Source of the DNA: Chara braunii
Lineage: Eukaryota; Streptophyta; Charophyceae; Charales; Characeae
Length of the DNA stretch: 63,766 nucleotides
Direction of reading: 5' to 3'
NCBI GenBank assembly: GCA_003427395.1
Contig: BFEA01000114.1
Coordinates: forward strand, 2,967,655 to 3,031,420
The first letter of the stretch is position 1; each line of letters starts with the position of its first letter. A program made the translations under genes and the position numbers. The notes beneath the pieces were generated by a model. That model had not been told where the DNA came from, made no database searches, and worked only from the letters and a program-made list of their open reading frames with translations. Of the stretch, positions 23,066 through 34,914 are shown one piece after another.

Positions 23066-23821
23066 NNNNNNNNNNNNNNNNNNNNNNNNNNNNNNNNNNN
23101 NNNNNNNNNNNNNNNNNNNNNNNNNNNNNNNNNNNNNNNNNNNNNNNNNNNNNNNNNNNNNNNNNNNNNNNNNNNNNNNNNNNNNNNNNNNNNNNNNNNN
23201 NNNNNNNNNNNNNNNNNNNNNNNNNNNNNNNNNNNNNNNNNNNNNNNNNNNNNNNNNNNNNNNNNNNNNNNNNNNNNNNNNNNNNNNNNNNNNNNNNNNN
23301 NNNNNNNNNNNNNNNNNNNNNNNNNNNNNNNNNNNNNNNNNNNNNNNNNNNNNNNNNNNNNNNNNNNNNNNNNNNNNNNNNNNNNNNNNNNNNNNNNNNN
23401 NNNNNNNNNNNNNNNNNNNNNNNNNNNNNNNNNNNNNNNNNNNNNNNNNNNNNNNNNNNNNNNNNNNNNNNNNNNNNNNNNNNNNNNNNNNNNNNNNNNN
23501 NNNNNNNNNNNNNNNNNNNNNNNNNNNNNNNNNNNNNNNNNNNNNNNNNNNNNNNNNNNNNNNNNNNNNNNNNNNNNNNNNNNNNNNNNNNNNNNNNNNN
23601 NNNNNNNNNNNNNNNNNNNNNNNNNNNNNNNNNNNNNNNNNNNNNNNNNNNNNNNNNNNNNNNNNNNNNNNNNNNNNNNNNNNNNNNNNNNNNNNNNNNN
23701 NNNNNNNNNNNNNNNNNNNNNNNNNNNNNNNNNNNNNNNNNNNNNNNNNNNNNNNNNNNNNNNNNNNNNNNNNNNNNNNNNNNNNNNNNNNNNNNNNNNN
23801 NNNNNNNNNNNNNNNNNNNNN
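23026..23821. other. Microsatellite followed by a 756-nt assembly gap
   Basis: A CT repeat runs into N at 23066-23821, and a C run follows. Long frames across the gap are meaningless. Confidence 0.98.
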
Positions 23822-24855
23822 CCCCCCCCCCCCTAACTGCAACCCCCCTCTGCTTCCGCCTTCTCCCGCACTGTCATCATCTGAAGATATGACGAACGCG
23901 GTAGCACCTGGGCAACCACACAGGCGGACTTACACTGCAACCGCCTTTCGGCCTTCTCCCGCACTTGCATCATCGACCAATCAATAACATGCCACCTTCC
24001 CCCCCAATCACCTCAAGACAGCCTGTAATGGCCACAACTAATCCAGGGACCCATTAAACCGGTCCTCGTTCCACATTGATGGACAATGATGTCATTAACA
24101 GAGTACGAAGCAGAGCGAATCAAGAAAAGGTTGCGCGTCCCAACTACTCCTTTCCCGTCGTTAGGAAAGAGGCAAACGGCAGCTTGCGCGTGGAGATGGC
24201 ACCTCGTCTCCATGAAGGAGACCCATCGACAGCAAGGATGAGAGGGAGCATGACAAAAGAGAGGAGAGATATGCGAAGGTGAATAAGAGAGCGGAGGGAG
24301 TACAGATCCCCTCTTATTCCTTTGAGAGAGGAACAACCAGAACCGAGTACAAGAAGAACCCTCTCGTGCACGTCGAGTTGTTCACACTGTTGCTGCGGCC
24401 AAGCAAACCGAACCGAGTACAGAAAACTAACCACCGGTGGGCGGCGCCCAGAATCTAGGCCACAAACGGCGTCATCTCGATACAACGCCCGACTGTTATT
24501 GCCCCCTTTGCCATTTCATTCGAAGCAAGGTGCGCAGCAGAAGACCGATGGGCGGCGCCTATGCCTGCTCACTAGCGTATTGTCTCCCTCCATCATCAAT
24601 CGTTCCCTCCTTCCCTCCTCTCAAGCCGTCCTCTCGTCTGGCTGGAAAGATATTACAGATAAGATGCAACGAATAAACAATCGTGGAAACACTCAGCTCA
24701 CAATCTGGGAGCTGCAGCCAGCTCCACGAATGGCATTTCCCCTTCCCCTTCACGCCGGCCATAGCCCCACCACCGCATCGCGTCTCCTGCTCATTGCTTC
24801 ACAATTCCATCCTCCCTGGGGACTTAGCGTAATCCTCGAACGTCCTCCAGATTGA
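23822..24855. other. Upstream intergenic stretch, no gene seen
   Basis: Contains a diverged direct repeat CCTTCTCCCGCACT at 23858 and 23950. A 177-codon plus-strand frame ending at 24855 has no motif and no supporting splice structure. Confidence 0.45.
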
Positions 24856-24858
24856 TCA

Positions 24859-24859
<1 letters not shown>

Positions 24860-24901
<42 letters not shown>

Positions 24902-25012
24902 GGACAAGCAATGCAACCAACGGCTATGGCGGACATTCAACACAGAGAATGGGAGAGGGATAGACAGGGAGACAGAGAGAGACAGAGAGAGACAGAGAGA
25001 GACAGAGAGACG
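24860..25012. repeat. (CT)n and (GACAGA)n microsatellites
   Basis: CT repeats at 24862-24899 and a GACAGAGA repeat at about 24965-25010. Confidence 0.95.
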
Positions 25013-25883
25013 CGGAGGGCTCAACCAGACCGAGACAAGCGGGGCCGAATCTACCGGAGCCCCGATGAACCAAGGCCCCCCTTCGTCGCAGATTACACTA
25101 GTCCAGGGCTGCTACCGTAGGCCAGAGCCGTCGCCTTCCTCCATCGAGCTCACTCACAGACAGGGACAGCACCCGTGCCGCCGGCCTCCCCACGCTCCAA
25201 CACCAGGGCCCCCGATTGCCCTCCCATCTACCCCCTCGTGAGGCCTCCGCCTTCCCTAGTGGCAGCCAAGGCCAAATGCGCGCGCGCACAAGCCAGCTCC
25301 CGCCTTCCCTCTCGCTTCAGTTTCGATTTCGCCGATTTCCCAATGGCGCGCGCGCAACGGTAGCTCTACTGCTACTCGCCATCGGCCAAGATGACGAATG
25401 CACCTCGACAGCGCCGTTGTCCGGATGCATTCGAGAAGTTGGCGGATGGTGAGTGGTGCAACTACTGCGTACGGCGGTAGTAGCCATTGTTCGCTAGTAG
25501 CTTGGTACTTCCTCCCGACGCCCACCCGCATGGTTATTCATCCTTGACCGTAGATTGTGAAGATCCATGGCCAGGGACGAAGAACCTCAGCCAACTACGT
25601 AGTAGAGGTTCGTAGCACCACCACGAGGTAGGTCGCACGTGCGGCACTTGCGCAGTCTCTTCATTCCTGACCGTTGGATTACCCAGATGCACGGCCAGAT
25701 ACGACGAACCTCAGCGCCCGGCGGCAGAAACTCCTGTTTCGTCACCCGCGCGCCCGCAGCGCGCGCCGCTCTGGACACCCTCTCCCTCGCATCCCGCCCA
25801 ATTGACCGTTGGTGCGCAATTCACGTCACGACGTGGGCTACCGCCGTGTCGTACTCGTGGGCCCGGCGTCTCTACTACCGCGG

Positions 25884-25934
25884 GGGCGGCGCGGGGCGGG
25901 GCGAGGCGGGGCGGGGCGGGGCAGGGCGGGGCGG
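25884..25934. repeat. GGGGC-rich minisatellite
   Basis: Ten or so copies of GCGGG-type pentamers with minor variants. Strongly G-rich on the plus strand, so G-quadruplex formation is possible. Confidence 0.85.
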
Positions 25935-26295
25935 TGCTGCTCGTGGCCCCGCCCGCCGAGCGGCCAAGATGCCCTGGAACCCCTGACAGGCGTAAATGTG
26001 ACGAGGCGCACCGGGGAGCGTAGCGACGAGCGCGGGACGGAACACCTTTTTTTTGAAATTTTTGAAAAATGTAGGGAAAAACAAAAAACAAAAAAAAACA
26101 AAAGTAGGGAACGACATATCAATGGGGGCGGCAAGTGATGAGTGTGCAGGCCCTCGCCCCACAACTCGTGCAAAATAGACAACGTACAGTTGTGGAGAAC
26201 GTGGAAACATGCACTCATTTCCCAAAAAACAAAAAAAAAAGAAACATGCACTCGTGGCAGCTTTTGTCTTTTCACATTTGTTTCGTGCACTTGAC

Positions 26296-27600
26296 CCACT
26301 ACTCTGCACATGCGCAAAACGAGAGTGAATATTTCGCTAGAACATGGAAGTATACACCGCCATGATTTTTGTCTTTTGTTGCATGTCGAGGGTAGTGGAG
26401 CGAGCGAGGCCCATATTCGCTGTAGGCTTGTCGAAACACAGAAGAATGTGGTTGAATGGTGCCGACGGGCCTACTGGTAGCTCATATGTGGTACACCCCT
26501 GAACTGTTGAGATGCAACCCTCGGTTCGAAGCGTAGATGGAATGTAATGAGTAAAATAATTCTGAATTTACGTTGTCCCGAATGAACCCGGACGATCTGG
26601 AGATCAAATACATTCATCCTTACCCCGTTCACCCGGGCATAAGATTGTTCAATGCGGGCGAAGAAGGTAGCATGCCCTTCCTGTCGAAGGGCTTCGCCAC
26701 ACCACACTCGAAATGTGAAAAAGACAAAAATGTGGCGGGTGCATCTGGGCATGTTCTAGCTCGAAGTTCATTCTGATACTGCATACTTCTAGAGTGGTGT
26801 GGCGATGCCCGGAGGGCTCAAATGCTGGGTGTGTTTAATCTTCTGTGACATGCGTAATCTTCCGTGACATGCATGTTCCACTCACCGCCAGGGCTGAATG
26901 GCTCCATCATTGTGCTAAGATAGCACGCACCGAGACAACGTGCATGACTAAGTTCCTGGTCCCTTGGCAGGGACGTCCATGTTTTGAATGGCGACCGAGC
27001 TCGGCTGGTCACAGCCGAAATTTCCATGGGCAGTGTGCCCGATCGACGGCCGCGCTCCACTACTCACCAAATGTGCAAAATGAGAACGAATCTCTCCGTA
27101 AAACATGGAAAGATGCACCGCCGTCTTTTTCGTCCTTTGTGCGTGTGGTCAGCAGCGTCCCCGATCGAGGGCCCAATTGACACCGCGAAGGCCTACAGTA
27201 GCTCCCTAACTGATGGTAGGTTTGTGTAACCCACATAGTGTGGTGTGAGTTCGAACCCTGTGCACACTATGTCCACTTGATTTGATTTCGTTTAGTGAGT
27301 GATCGCACAGCAAAGCCCGGTACGGACAGACCCTCGCTCTTCCCACTCACCCCGCTGCGCAACTCACGAAATCTGCAAAATGAAGAATGTATGTCGCCCA
27401 GAGCATTGTTTTTTTACTTTTCACAGTCGTTCCAATTTTAACGAATGTCCCAAATGTCCCGCCACAATTGTGTTTTTTCACATTTCGAGAGTGGTGTGGC
27501 GAGGCCCTAATGGGATCGCTCTTCCAATCACGAAATCACCTGTCGGCCTGTCATTGTGTAGCGAAGACTTAGGCTTTCCACGTAGGCCTGTCGTAGTCCC
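26296..27600 (+). mobile_element. Cluster of tRNA-derived SINE-like repeats
   Basis: Several copies of one unit can be followed: GTGCAAAATGAGA, then ACATGGAAAGATGCACCGCC, GTGGTGTGGCGAGGCCC, then a tRNA-like part. Boxes are clear at 26475-26533 (GGTAGCTCATATGTGG and GGTTCGAAGCG) and at 27199-27260 (TAGCTCCCTAAC and GAGTTCGAACCCTG). Other partial copies are near 26690-26810 and 27340-27600. No coding content. Boundaries and tails are not resolved. Confidence 0.55.
27426..27452 (-). pseudogene. U6 snRNA 5' fragment
   Basis: The minus strand reads GGGACATTCGTTAAAATTGG then AACGA, matching about 25 nt of the U6 5' region found complete at 17,933-18,024 with one substitution. It sits inside a SINE-like copy. 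Confidence 0.55.
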
Positions 27601-28195
27601 AAATGGGACCGGGCCCATGAGTTTCTAAAATTAGCCGTATCTTTGAGCCGTCAGAGCCCCACTGACTGTGTCGTATCAATTTCATTTCACAAGTTTGTTT
27701 GCTTGGGTTTGGGCCCACTGGGGCGACATCCCGCTTGCACGAATAAGGAAATTTACTACACTAGCCGGAAAAACACAAGGTCAACGTCCCAGATCTCCTA
27801 ACACACCAGTGCTTCAGGGCCTCTAAATGCACTTGATCATGTGCAAGTGGGATCGTGGCCCCACGACTAAGTCCCACTGGTGGCTAGATGTGTAGCTTCC
27901 GAGTGTTGGTCATTTAGGCCCCCCCAATATGAGAATCTCATGGCCATACTTCGAGCATGGCAAAAAATGCTACCGTCTTCACCCAAAAACACCCCCCAGG
28001 AACTGTATTCCCCTTTTTTTTTTTTAAATGTTTTTTCTATAAAAGCCCAGGTTGTTGTAGAGGTGGGATACTAGACGGATGGCAGTCACCCACAGTACTC
28101 CGCCACTCGGTTGTCCAGATGAACCCCTCTGAAGACCCCACCCACCCTTCCTCTTATCTGTTGCCGTGGCGCACCCCCACCCCCCCTGTCCTACC

Positions 28196-28306
28196 CTACC
28201 GACTTCCCCCGAACATAACGCACCCTAAAAAGGAATGTATACAAGGTATATTTCCTGTCAGATACAGCCAAAATAAGGGTGCGTTGTGTTCGGGGGAAGA
28301 CGGTAG
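28196..28306. mobile_element. MITE-like element with 31-bp inverted termini
   Basis: Arms 28196-28226 and 28276-28306 are reverse complements at 29 of 31 positions and enclose only 49 bp. An arm-like relative lies alone at 17414-17445, so the sequence is dispersed. No clear target duplication was found by eye. Confidence 0.65.
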
Positions 28307-28533
28307 TGTTAACCACCCAGGACCATCACCCATTGCCATCTTGGCGGGGTGACCTGACCAGACAGCGGTTGCAGGTACCGGGGCTAAGCAGAGATGCCTA
28401 CCCCCTGCTTCAACGGTTGAAGCAAACGTCATGCAAGCCTGATTGCACGGGGACTTCGGGAGCTAGGTTTGAACATGCAACTACAGGTCTTCATGAGGGT
28501 GCACAGTGACTCCCATCTAGCTTAGTTCTGTGG

Positions 28534-29135
28534 TGATGATAGAGAGCTGGCTATCCTCCGTTCCCTCGTATGTCCCTGGAGCCCGTTCCGGCCATGACAC
28601 CCCCGACATCCCGTTCTAAGGAACTGCTATGCCAGCCTCAACCCTATGCTACGTACTAGGAGGATAGCCAACCCTAGGTCATGAGTTATGGACTGAGTTT
28701 CTTTATCCTTATGTTGTCTTTTTACTACAGTGTACTATGATGTTGATGGTAGAGAGATGAAGATCCTCCGTTCCCTCGTATATCCCTGGAGCCCGTTCCA
28801 GCCCCGCGGTAAGGTGCAGTATCTCCTGACACCCCGGACATCTGTACTAAGGACTGCTATGCCAGCCTCAACTCTAAGGTACGCACTACGAGGATAACCC
28901 ACCCTCGATCGTGAATCATGGACTGTATGTATTGACCTTGGATAATCTCTAAGCCCTGTGTTGTATGGTAATATGAGAGCAGACAATTCTATGTTCCCTC
29001 ATATGTCCCTGGAGCCCGTTCCGGCCCTGCGGTAAAGTGCACTATCTCCTGACATTCCTGACATCCCGTACTAAGGAACTGCTATGCCAACCTCAATCCT
29101 TTGACCACGCACTAAGAGGATGACCAGCCCTAAGA
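28534..29135. repeat. Three tandem units of 210-222 bp
   Basis: Units begin near 28534, 28744 and 28966 and share TCCCTGGAGCCCGTTCC, CTGACANNCCNGACATC and CTGCTATGCCANCCTCAA. Unit 1 has 12-bp complementary ends, TGGCTATCCTCC (28548-28559) and GGAGGATAGCCA (28659-28670), so it could fold into one long hairpin. Arms in units 2 and 3 are weaker. Confidence 0.85.
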
Positions 29136-29460
29136 TACAGTCTGGTATCGAACACAAGACCTCATGTGAATCGTGTAAGTGACCTAACCTACTGACATAC
29201 ACTGTGAAATAGTCTGTAGTTGTGCTATGCTACGCTCGAGTAAACCAGACTATGCGAGCCACCCAGTAGTCTCATGACAACCACGTAGACCAAGAACATC
29301 AGCATACCCACCATCGCCAGTCCCCACATACAACAACCATGGACGACCCCTTAGGTGGTGCGCAGACAGTGTCTTGAATAACTTACCTGCATCATCCCAA
29401 GGGGGGGGGGTCCGGCCGTGCATCATTCTAACTCCCTGCCGATGTCCATGCGCAAGGCTG

Positions 29461-29534
29461 CAGAGTTTTGAATCCGCAACCTCGTACCATAATGCGCATT
29501 TCCAACCGGTGCTCTAACCACTGAGTTATTCCCC
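29461..29534 (-). repeat. tRNA-like sequence
   Basis: Minus strand: an A-box-like TAACTCAGTGGTTAGAGCAC and a B-box-like GGATTCAAAACTC at normal tRNA spacing, but stems are broken. A tRNA pseudogene or SINE head. Confidence 0.6.
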
Positions 29535-30204
29535 TTCCCCACCCCCGACCCCCAAAGGGCATTCTACCAATGCCACATTGAAATACATCACTCGGTCATT
29601 CCATCAAATATAACGCCAGGACGTTGCATTTGTACGGCCATTATACTAAAAACAATGTAAGTCGAACATTACTCAGCATTAATTTCGAGTGAAGACCGTA
29701 TTGGGACCTCGCACGCATTCTTCATTTCGTACGGCTCACTAGGAACATTAACAGCTACGAATGGTTGACTAAGAACATCAGTAGCTAGAAATGGTTGGGT
29801 AAGAGCATCGATAGCTAGAAATGGAAACTACATCAACAGGCTAAGCTCGGTGGGTAAACTCGCATGTTGTTGATGCAGATTTGCGTTTGAATACATACGC
29901 AACTAGATGACTAAAATAAAATATCGTTTGTGCTTCACTCACGTAAGTCGACAAATTTTCCTTTTTCATATATTAGTCGTGGGCCTCAATTCGCCCTAGG
30001 TACGAGAGAAAAATGAACCGACACGGATGTGCCCGCCTGGCGCCGCCAGCCATTTCGAATCCCCGTTGAACTTTCGTGTTAACTGCCTCGATATTTTTTC
30101 CAAAGGCATTGGTGGTTTGAATGAAGTGTCCCGCCTCTCCCATAATAATTTTCGAGGCTCCACATGCCATGACTTTTCTTTCTCCTTTGGATAAATAGTT
30201 GCAC
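29535..30204. other. Intergenic stretch, no gene seen
   Basis: A short degenerate repeat around GGTTGACTAAGAACATCAG, with GTAGCTAGAAATGG, occurs three times at 29,735-29,825. Nothing coding. Confidence 0.5.
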
Positions 30205-31734
30205 GATGTCGCGCGCGGAGGTCCCGCTGCCCTGCTAGGAGCGCTGAACCTCACGGTCGTGTCACGCAGGATTTATTCTTGAAGAACAACTAGTCACCAC
30301 TCCGACCATGAGCGCCGGCTATACCTCTCACGACACCCCACGACAGGTCAGGGAGCCGCGCGGTACAACTTACCTCTACCCAAGGGGTTGTCACCACCCT
30401 CAGGTAAGCGTATCCCTACTGAGCTACCGGCCCACATGCGAAGGCTTTTACATGCCTTTGTAGAGGTGGGTCGACCGAGGGCGTTTTCTCGATCGCTGTA
30501 GCATAAAATGAGGTACGTGCGGTAAGACGCATAGAACTGACCCGTTAGATATTCAGGTCGAACTTTTAAAGGGCCGTCTATTTCCGCTTCTACTTCCAAA
30601 ACATATTTTTCTTCTAACCACTACGATAAAAGTACCAATCAAACCTTTTCACTACCAAGGACATTATATTCTACTTAACATATAACTGAATATCCGATAG
30701 TATAGAAGTTATATAGGACTGATAATGAATATGGAGGTATTACCGTTGGGAACCCTTCCCACTTTCACAAGTGTTATGTGTCCAAGATTGTTCACGAAGT
30801 CAAGCCCAGTTCAATCCAAAACCACGAACAAAACAGATCTGCACAAAATAATGCAAAGACTATTCACATGCCATGCACTAACGACGTCAACCATCAACCA
30901 TTGACCTTGTCCCTCACTTCCCAAACCATGTATGACAACCTTATCTTTCCTGAGACATAAGCCCAGCCCCCTCACATTTCTTCAAAGGACCCTTGAGAGT
31001 GACTAGGACCATTTAGGCAATGAGCACATGTGACAGTTTTACTGACCACAGGGTTTGACTTTGGACGTGGGTATCAAGTCAAAGTGGGAAAAAGTTGAAT
31101 TGGTAACAACCGACCTGTTATCGAGAGATAATAGAAAATTTGGGTCCTTTCTGTAGCATCTCTTTCTTGAAATGCAGTAGATAAACAGGGACCTGCACAC
31201 ACAGGTCAACAATTCAACACCCCCACTCGATTTTCCACATATTGATATCTAAGGGTTGAACCCTTAGACATGGGTAGTGAGCTCTGGGATCGACATCCCA
31301 AGTCTCACAACCCTACCCTAAGTTGTCTGTCACTCTCTCCTTTCACTTAAGGAGTCTCATGCCTGTGTCTTAAATCGTCTTAAGGAAACTCATATTTCCC
31401 CTACTCTCAGTCCTTGCATTTTCTCTCTTGGGGATAAGCACACCGTTTGACGCTTATGTAGATGAGATATAACTCATTTCATCGTTAAGGCCTTCCATCC
31501 GAAAGTCATGGACCGCTATGGACTACGCAGTGGTTCTTAAGTTTCTTTCTCCCGCGGTCACTAGCATAATTCTCTTCTCTTTATTCATTTTCTAGGTTCT
31601 TGAGACCTTGCTCCAACAGGAGCATTGTTCCTTCCTTTTTCTTCTATTTGTGTTAACATTCTCAAGTAGCAGGTCGATTCAGACATGAATCTCTTACTGC
31701 TTGATTAATACCAAGCAATTTGTTAATTAATCAG

Positions 31735-33211
31735 ACAGTCCGAGTAAGTCACACACGAGTATTTAATTCTCTTTTCAGTTTTTCTCAATGTATACATCAG
31801 ATCTGCTCAGAATAACAGGATAGCTCACACATGACCATACTTCCTTCAACAAATAGTTGAGGCCCCTACAGAAGCGCCCTACTATGTGTTTTAGGTATCA
31901 TTCTGAAAAAAATTGGATGTCAACCCCCTCTTGAGGTTAATATCGCTCTGAGTGAATAATAGGCGACCCGCACAAGAGCCCCCTACTATCACGTGACCAG
32001 GTCCTCTTCATGAGAGCATTAGGATAATCCTAACAAGGGTATCCTCTTACCCTTCCGAAGCTGACCGACCTGAGATCAGGTTAGTTTGGACAAAAGACGA
32101 GCGTTTAGGGTATTCCTACAGAAGTACCCTTCCCCCTTGTAAGTTAGTATCATAACTAAGTAGGTAATAGATATACCCTAACAGAGGCCCCTCTACTACT
32201 TTTCTTGGGTAACGAGTAGTCCAGTCGTTAAACAAGTAATAGGATGACTCCTACAGAAGCCTCCCTACTACCTGTCTGATGGTCGGAATGTCTGAGGGTA
32301 AGTAAGCTAGGAAAAAAAAATAGCAATGTGATTTCCTACTCTTTGCAGGTTGTTGGTCAGTCTTAGGCTCAAGCGTGTGAATAAGATGACCCTCCCTGGA
32401 GCCCCCTACTACACCTTGAGTAAGTGCCAAGACCGAAACTTCCTGAGCCGTTAGTAAGAAAGGAAGTTAGTACCAAAATTCCCTGAGTTCACTTTTCACA
32501 ACAAGAAGATCCTAGTTAATCAACTTGAAGGTGGTGAGATAGCACACACAAGTGTACCGCCACCTTCTGATTATGCCAATCGTCCGAGTCCCAACCTCAA
32601 AGAGCAAGTGTCCAACCCATACATAGGTTTTCTACCGTCTTCGGAGACTGGTCCGGTAGGCTAATAGGGCGACCTGCACAAGAGTCTCCCTTTATTATTT
32701 TTAAGTGTCGGACTCTTCTTCCCTTCACGACGACATTCGATCTGATAAGGCAACTCACACATGAGTACCTAAGTTAGTTCATAAGTTAATGTTAGACACC
32801 TCTGCTCGTCACGACGACAGTCGATTTAGCAGATGGTGAGGTAACTCACACATGAGTACCTAAGTTAGTTCATAAGTTAATGTCAGACACCTCCGCTCGT
32901 CACGACGACAGTCGATCCCACAGATGGTAAGGTAACTCACACATGAGTACCTAAGTTAGTTCATAAGTTAATATTAGACACCTCTACTCGTCATGACGAC
33001 GGTCGATCCGGCACATGGTAAGGTAACTCACACATGACTACCTAAGTTAGTTCATAAGTTAATGTTAGACACCTCTGCTCGTCGCGACGACGGTCGATCC
33101 GGCAGATGGTAAGGTAACTCACACATGAGTACCTAAGTGTCAACCCTTAGTTATGTTAGCGCATACATAAGTAGCACGAGGGCTCACACATGAGCCTCCA
33201 TCGCCCTACTT
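31735..33211 (+). repeat. Hairpin array of X copy A
   Basis: About 17 short hairpins. Later units have core ACTCACACATGAGT; earlier ones have ACTCCTACAGAAGCC or ACCCGCACAAGAG. Arms vary but stay complementary. GAAGGTGGTG (32527-32536) pairs with CGCCACCTTC (32558-32567). AAGTAG (33169-33174) pairs with CTACTT (33206-33211), with an inner GAGGGCTC and GAGCCTC pairing. Confidence 0.75.
32720..33140. repeat. 91-bp tandem repeat, 4.5 copies
   Basis: AACTCACACATGAGTACC recurs at 32752, 32843, 32934, 33025 and 33116, exactly 91 bp apart, with few substitutions. Each unit contains the hairpin GGTAACTC-ACACAT-GAGTACC. This is the recently amplified part of the copy A array. Confidence 0.95.
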
Positions 33212-33755
33212 CGTTCTTCAAGTCCAATCTGTCTAGGTTCCTTTCTTGGTTAATTAAGGTTATTTTCCTTTCACCAGGCAGGATTCTTATTCCAATCATA
33301 TATTCTTTTCCCTTTTGATTATCTTAGTCCTGAAGAAAGTACAAGCAGTATATCATACAATCATACAGGCAGTCCAATAGAAGGGCGTAGCTTGTAAGGG
33401 TATACGGGAAAGGGTTAGGTGACGTGTGCCTCATAGTTCCCTGCCTCCATAACTCCTCCTGAGTTCCGGCAGAGCTCCCGCAATTGCCCTGTAATCCTCC
33501 TCATAATACACATGCAATTAATTGCTCGAATCTTAAAATTGATAACAACAAGGATTAAAACTCGGTGGTGATACGTCATCAGACCCCTTATGATTGAGGG
33601 GAGGTACCCGAGAGGATCAAGCAAAGATAAGAATGGAGGAGGATGGAGGAGGTAGGCACTACCACCAGGTGATAATGCCTCTCTCTTCTCCAATGCCCCG
33701 CATTCTGCTCCTCTCTGACCCCTGTTTAACATATGAAGTCTGAAAATAACAAATA

Positions 33756-33806
<51 letters not shown>

Positions 33807-34914
33807 AAAATTAAAACCATCTCGTAATAGACAATGGATCAAAGAAAGACGAAGGTTTTTTGTCGGTTTCCCACTTGACAGAACCCTCCTCCTTTTCACT
33901 TTCCTTTCTCCCTTTGCGTTTTTCCTTACTCTTCTTTTTTCCTCCTCCTTTCACTTCTCTCCTTCTTTCCTTCCTTTCTTCACCTCCCCCTTTTACTCTC
34001 CCGACATCCCCAAGGCATCCCTGTTGGAACCCCCATAGTTCACCGGGCTAGTGTGCATGCGTGCCAACTGCTCGGTGCGCCTGTCCGTAAGAATTGTATA
34101 GATGCACGCACGTCGTCTTGCATGCCTATTGTTCGGACTATAAGTGTGCAAGCTTGCTGTTTCGTATGCCTAGCCATAGCCTGCTAGCGCCCCACTGTCC
34201 AGCTCGGCCTACGTCCCTCAGTGACGGCGCGCGAATGTGATGACAATGTTGTATTCCCAGCACCCTGTGGCTACTTCGTGTCTTGCCGGCCTCACCCGAC
34301 GTACGCCCAGGAGTCACAATTTTCCTTTAGTGAAACATGACGTTCGGCCATGGGTTGAAACATTTGCCTCTGGGAGGCCCACCGGGTGCCTGATGGTGTT
34401 AACTCCCAATGCGCCCTACTGTGGCTTTCTCTAATTCTGATCGACTTGGCTTTTCTTGGCCTAGACCCCGCGGTACTGAAATTCAAATTTTTAATAATAA
34501 TAATAATAGAGAAACAATAATAATAATAACGTAATGTACGCAATTTGGTCAACGGCGAAAGGTCAACTTCCGGTTTGCAAGATCAACTAGATGCCCGAAC
34601 ATTCATACGTTGTCTAGGGGACAGTAATTTACTGATATCCTATCAACGACAATCAGAACCCTGAATCAAGATGTCAATGAGAGCATACTCTCACTTCCAC
34701 TTGTACTCACGTTTAGAGTTTCTTCCTTTACCCGGTACTCAGCGCCCCGACTATAATCACACATTTTACTAGCAGCTTACGAATTGACAACACACCCTGT
34801 CGACTCCCGTAGCAAAATCGAATCCCATGAGGGTGTCGACTCATGCATAGACCAACGTCAATATTGGGTGTGTGCCCTCGCATCATCATCCTCATCTCCC
34901 GCTTTCTCTCTTTT

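Larger units (their letters stand above)
30205..33435 (+). mobile_element. Family X element, copy A (non-coding)
   Basis: It starts around GCTAGGAGCGCTGAACCTC and includes a region with a minus-strand tRNA A-box (GGTAGCTCAGTAGGG). It continues through a conserved stem-loop CCGACCTGTTATC..GATAATAG at about 31108-31132 and an array of hairpins, and ends near AGAAGGGCGTAGC. The same order is seen inverted at 57,835-61,250, and in diverged form at 42,950 and 46,110. No frame longer than about 105 codons is present, so this is a non-autonomous element, perhaps LARD-like, or an unrecognised class. Confidence 0.6.

Noticed and set aside
22912-23892. Long frames across the first N gap
   Set aside because: Composed of undefined bases and a microsatellite.
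24322-24855. 177-codon plus-strand frame upstream of the J-domain gene
   Set aside because: No motif, opposite strand competing frames of similar length, and it ends in a microsatellite.
29461-29534. Functional tRNA gene
   Set aside because: A and B boxes are recognisable but acceptor and anticodon stems do not pair.
28534-33211. CRISPR-like array, considered because of regular spacing of short repeats
   Set aside because: Units are hairpins with variable arms, or 91-bp and 210-bp tandem repeats, without unique spacers; the host is eukaryotic and no cas-like frame exists.
30205-33435. X copy A as a standard LTR retrotransposon
   Set aside because: No gag, protease, reverse transcriptase or integrase frame, no convincing primer-binding site, and no matching direct long terminal repeats seen by eye. 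A non-autonomous derivative cannot be excluded.
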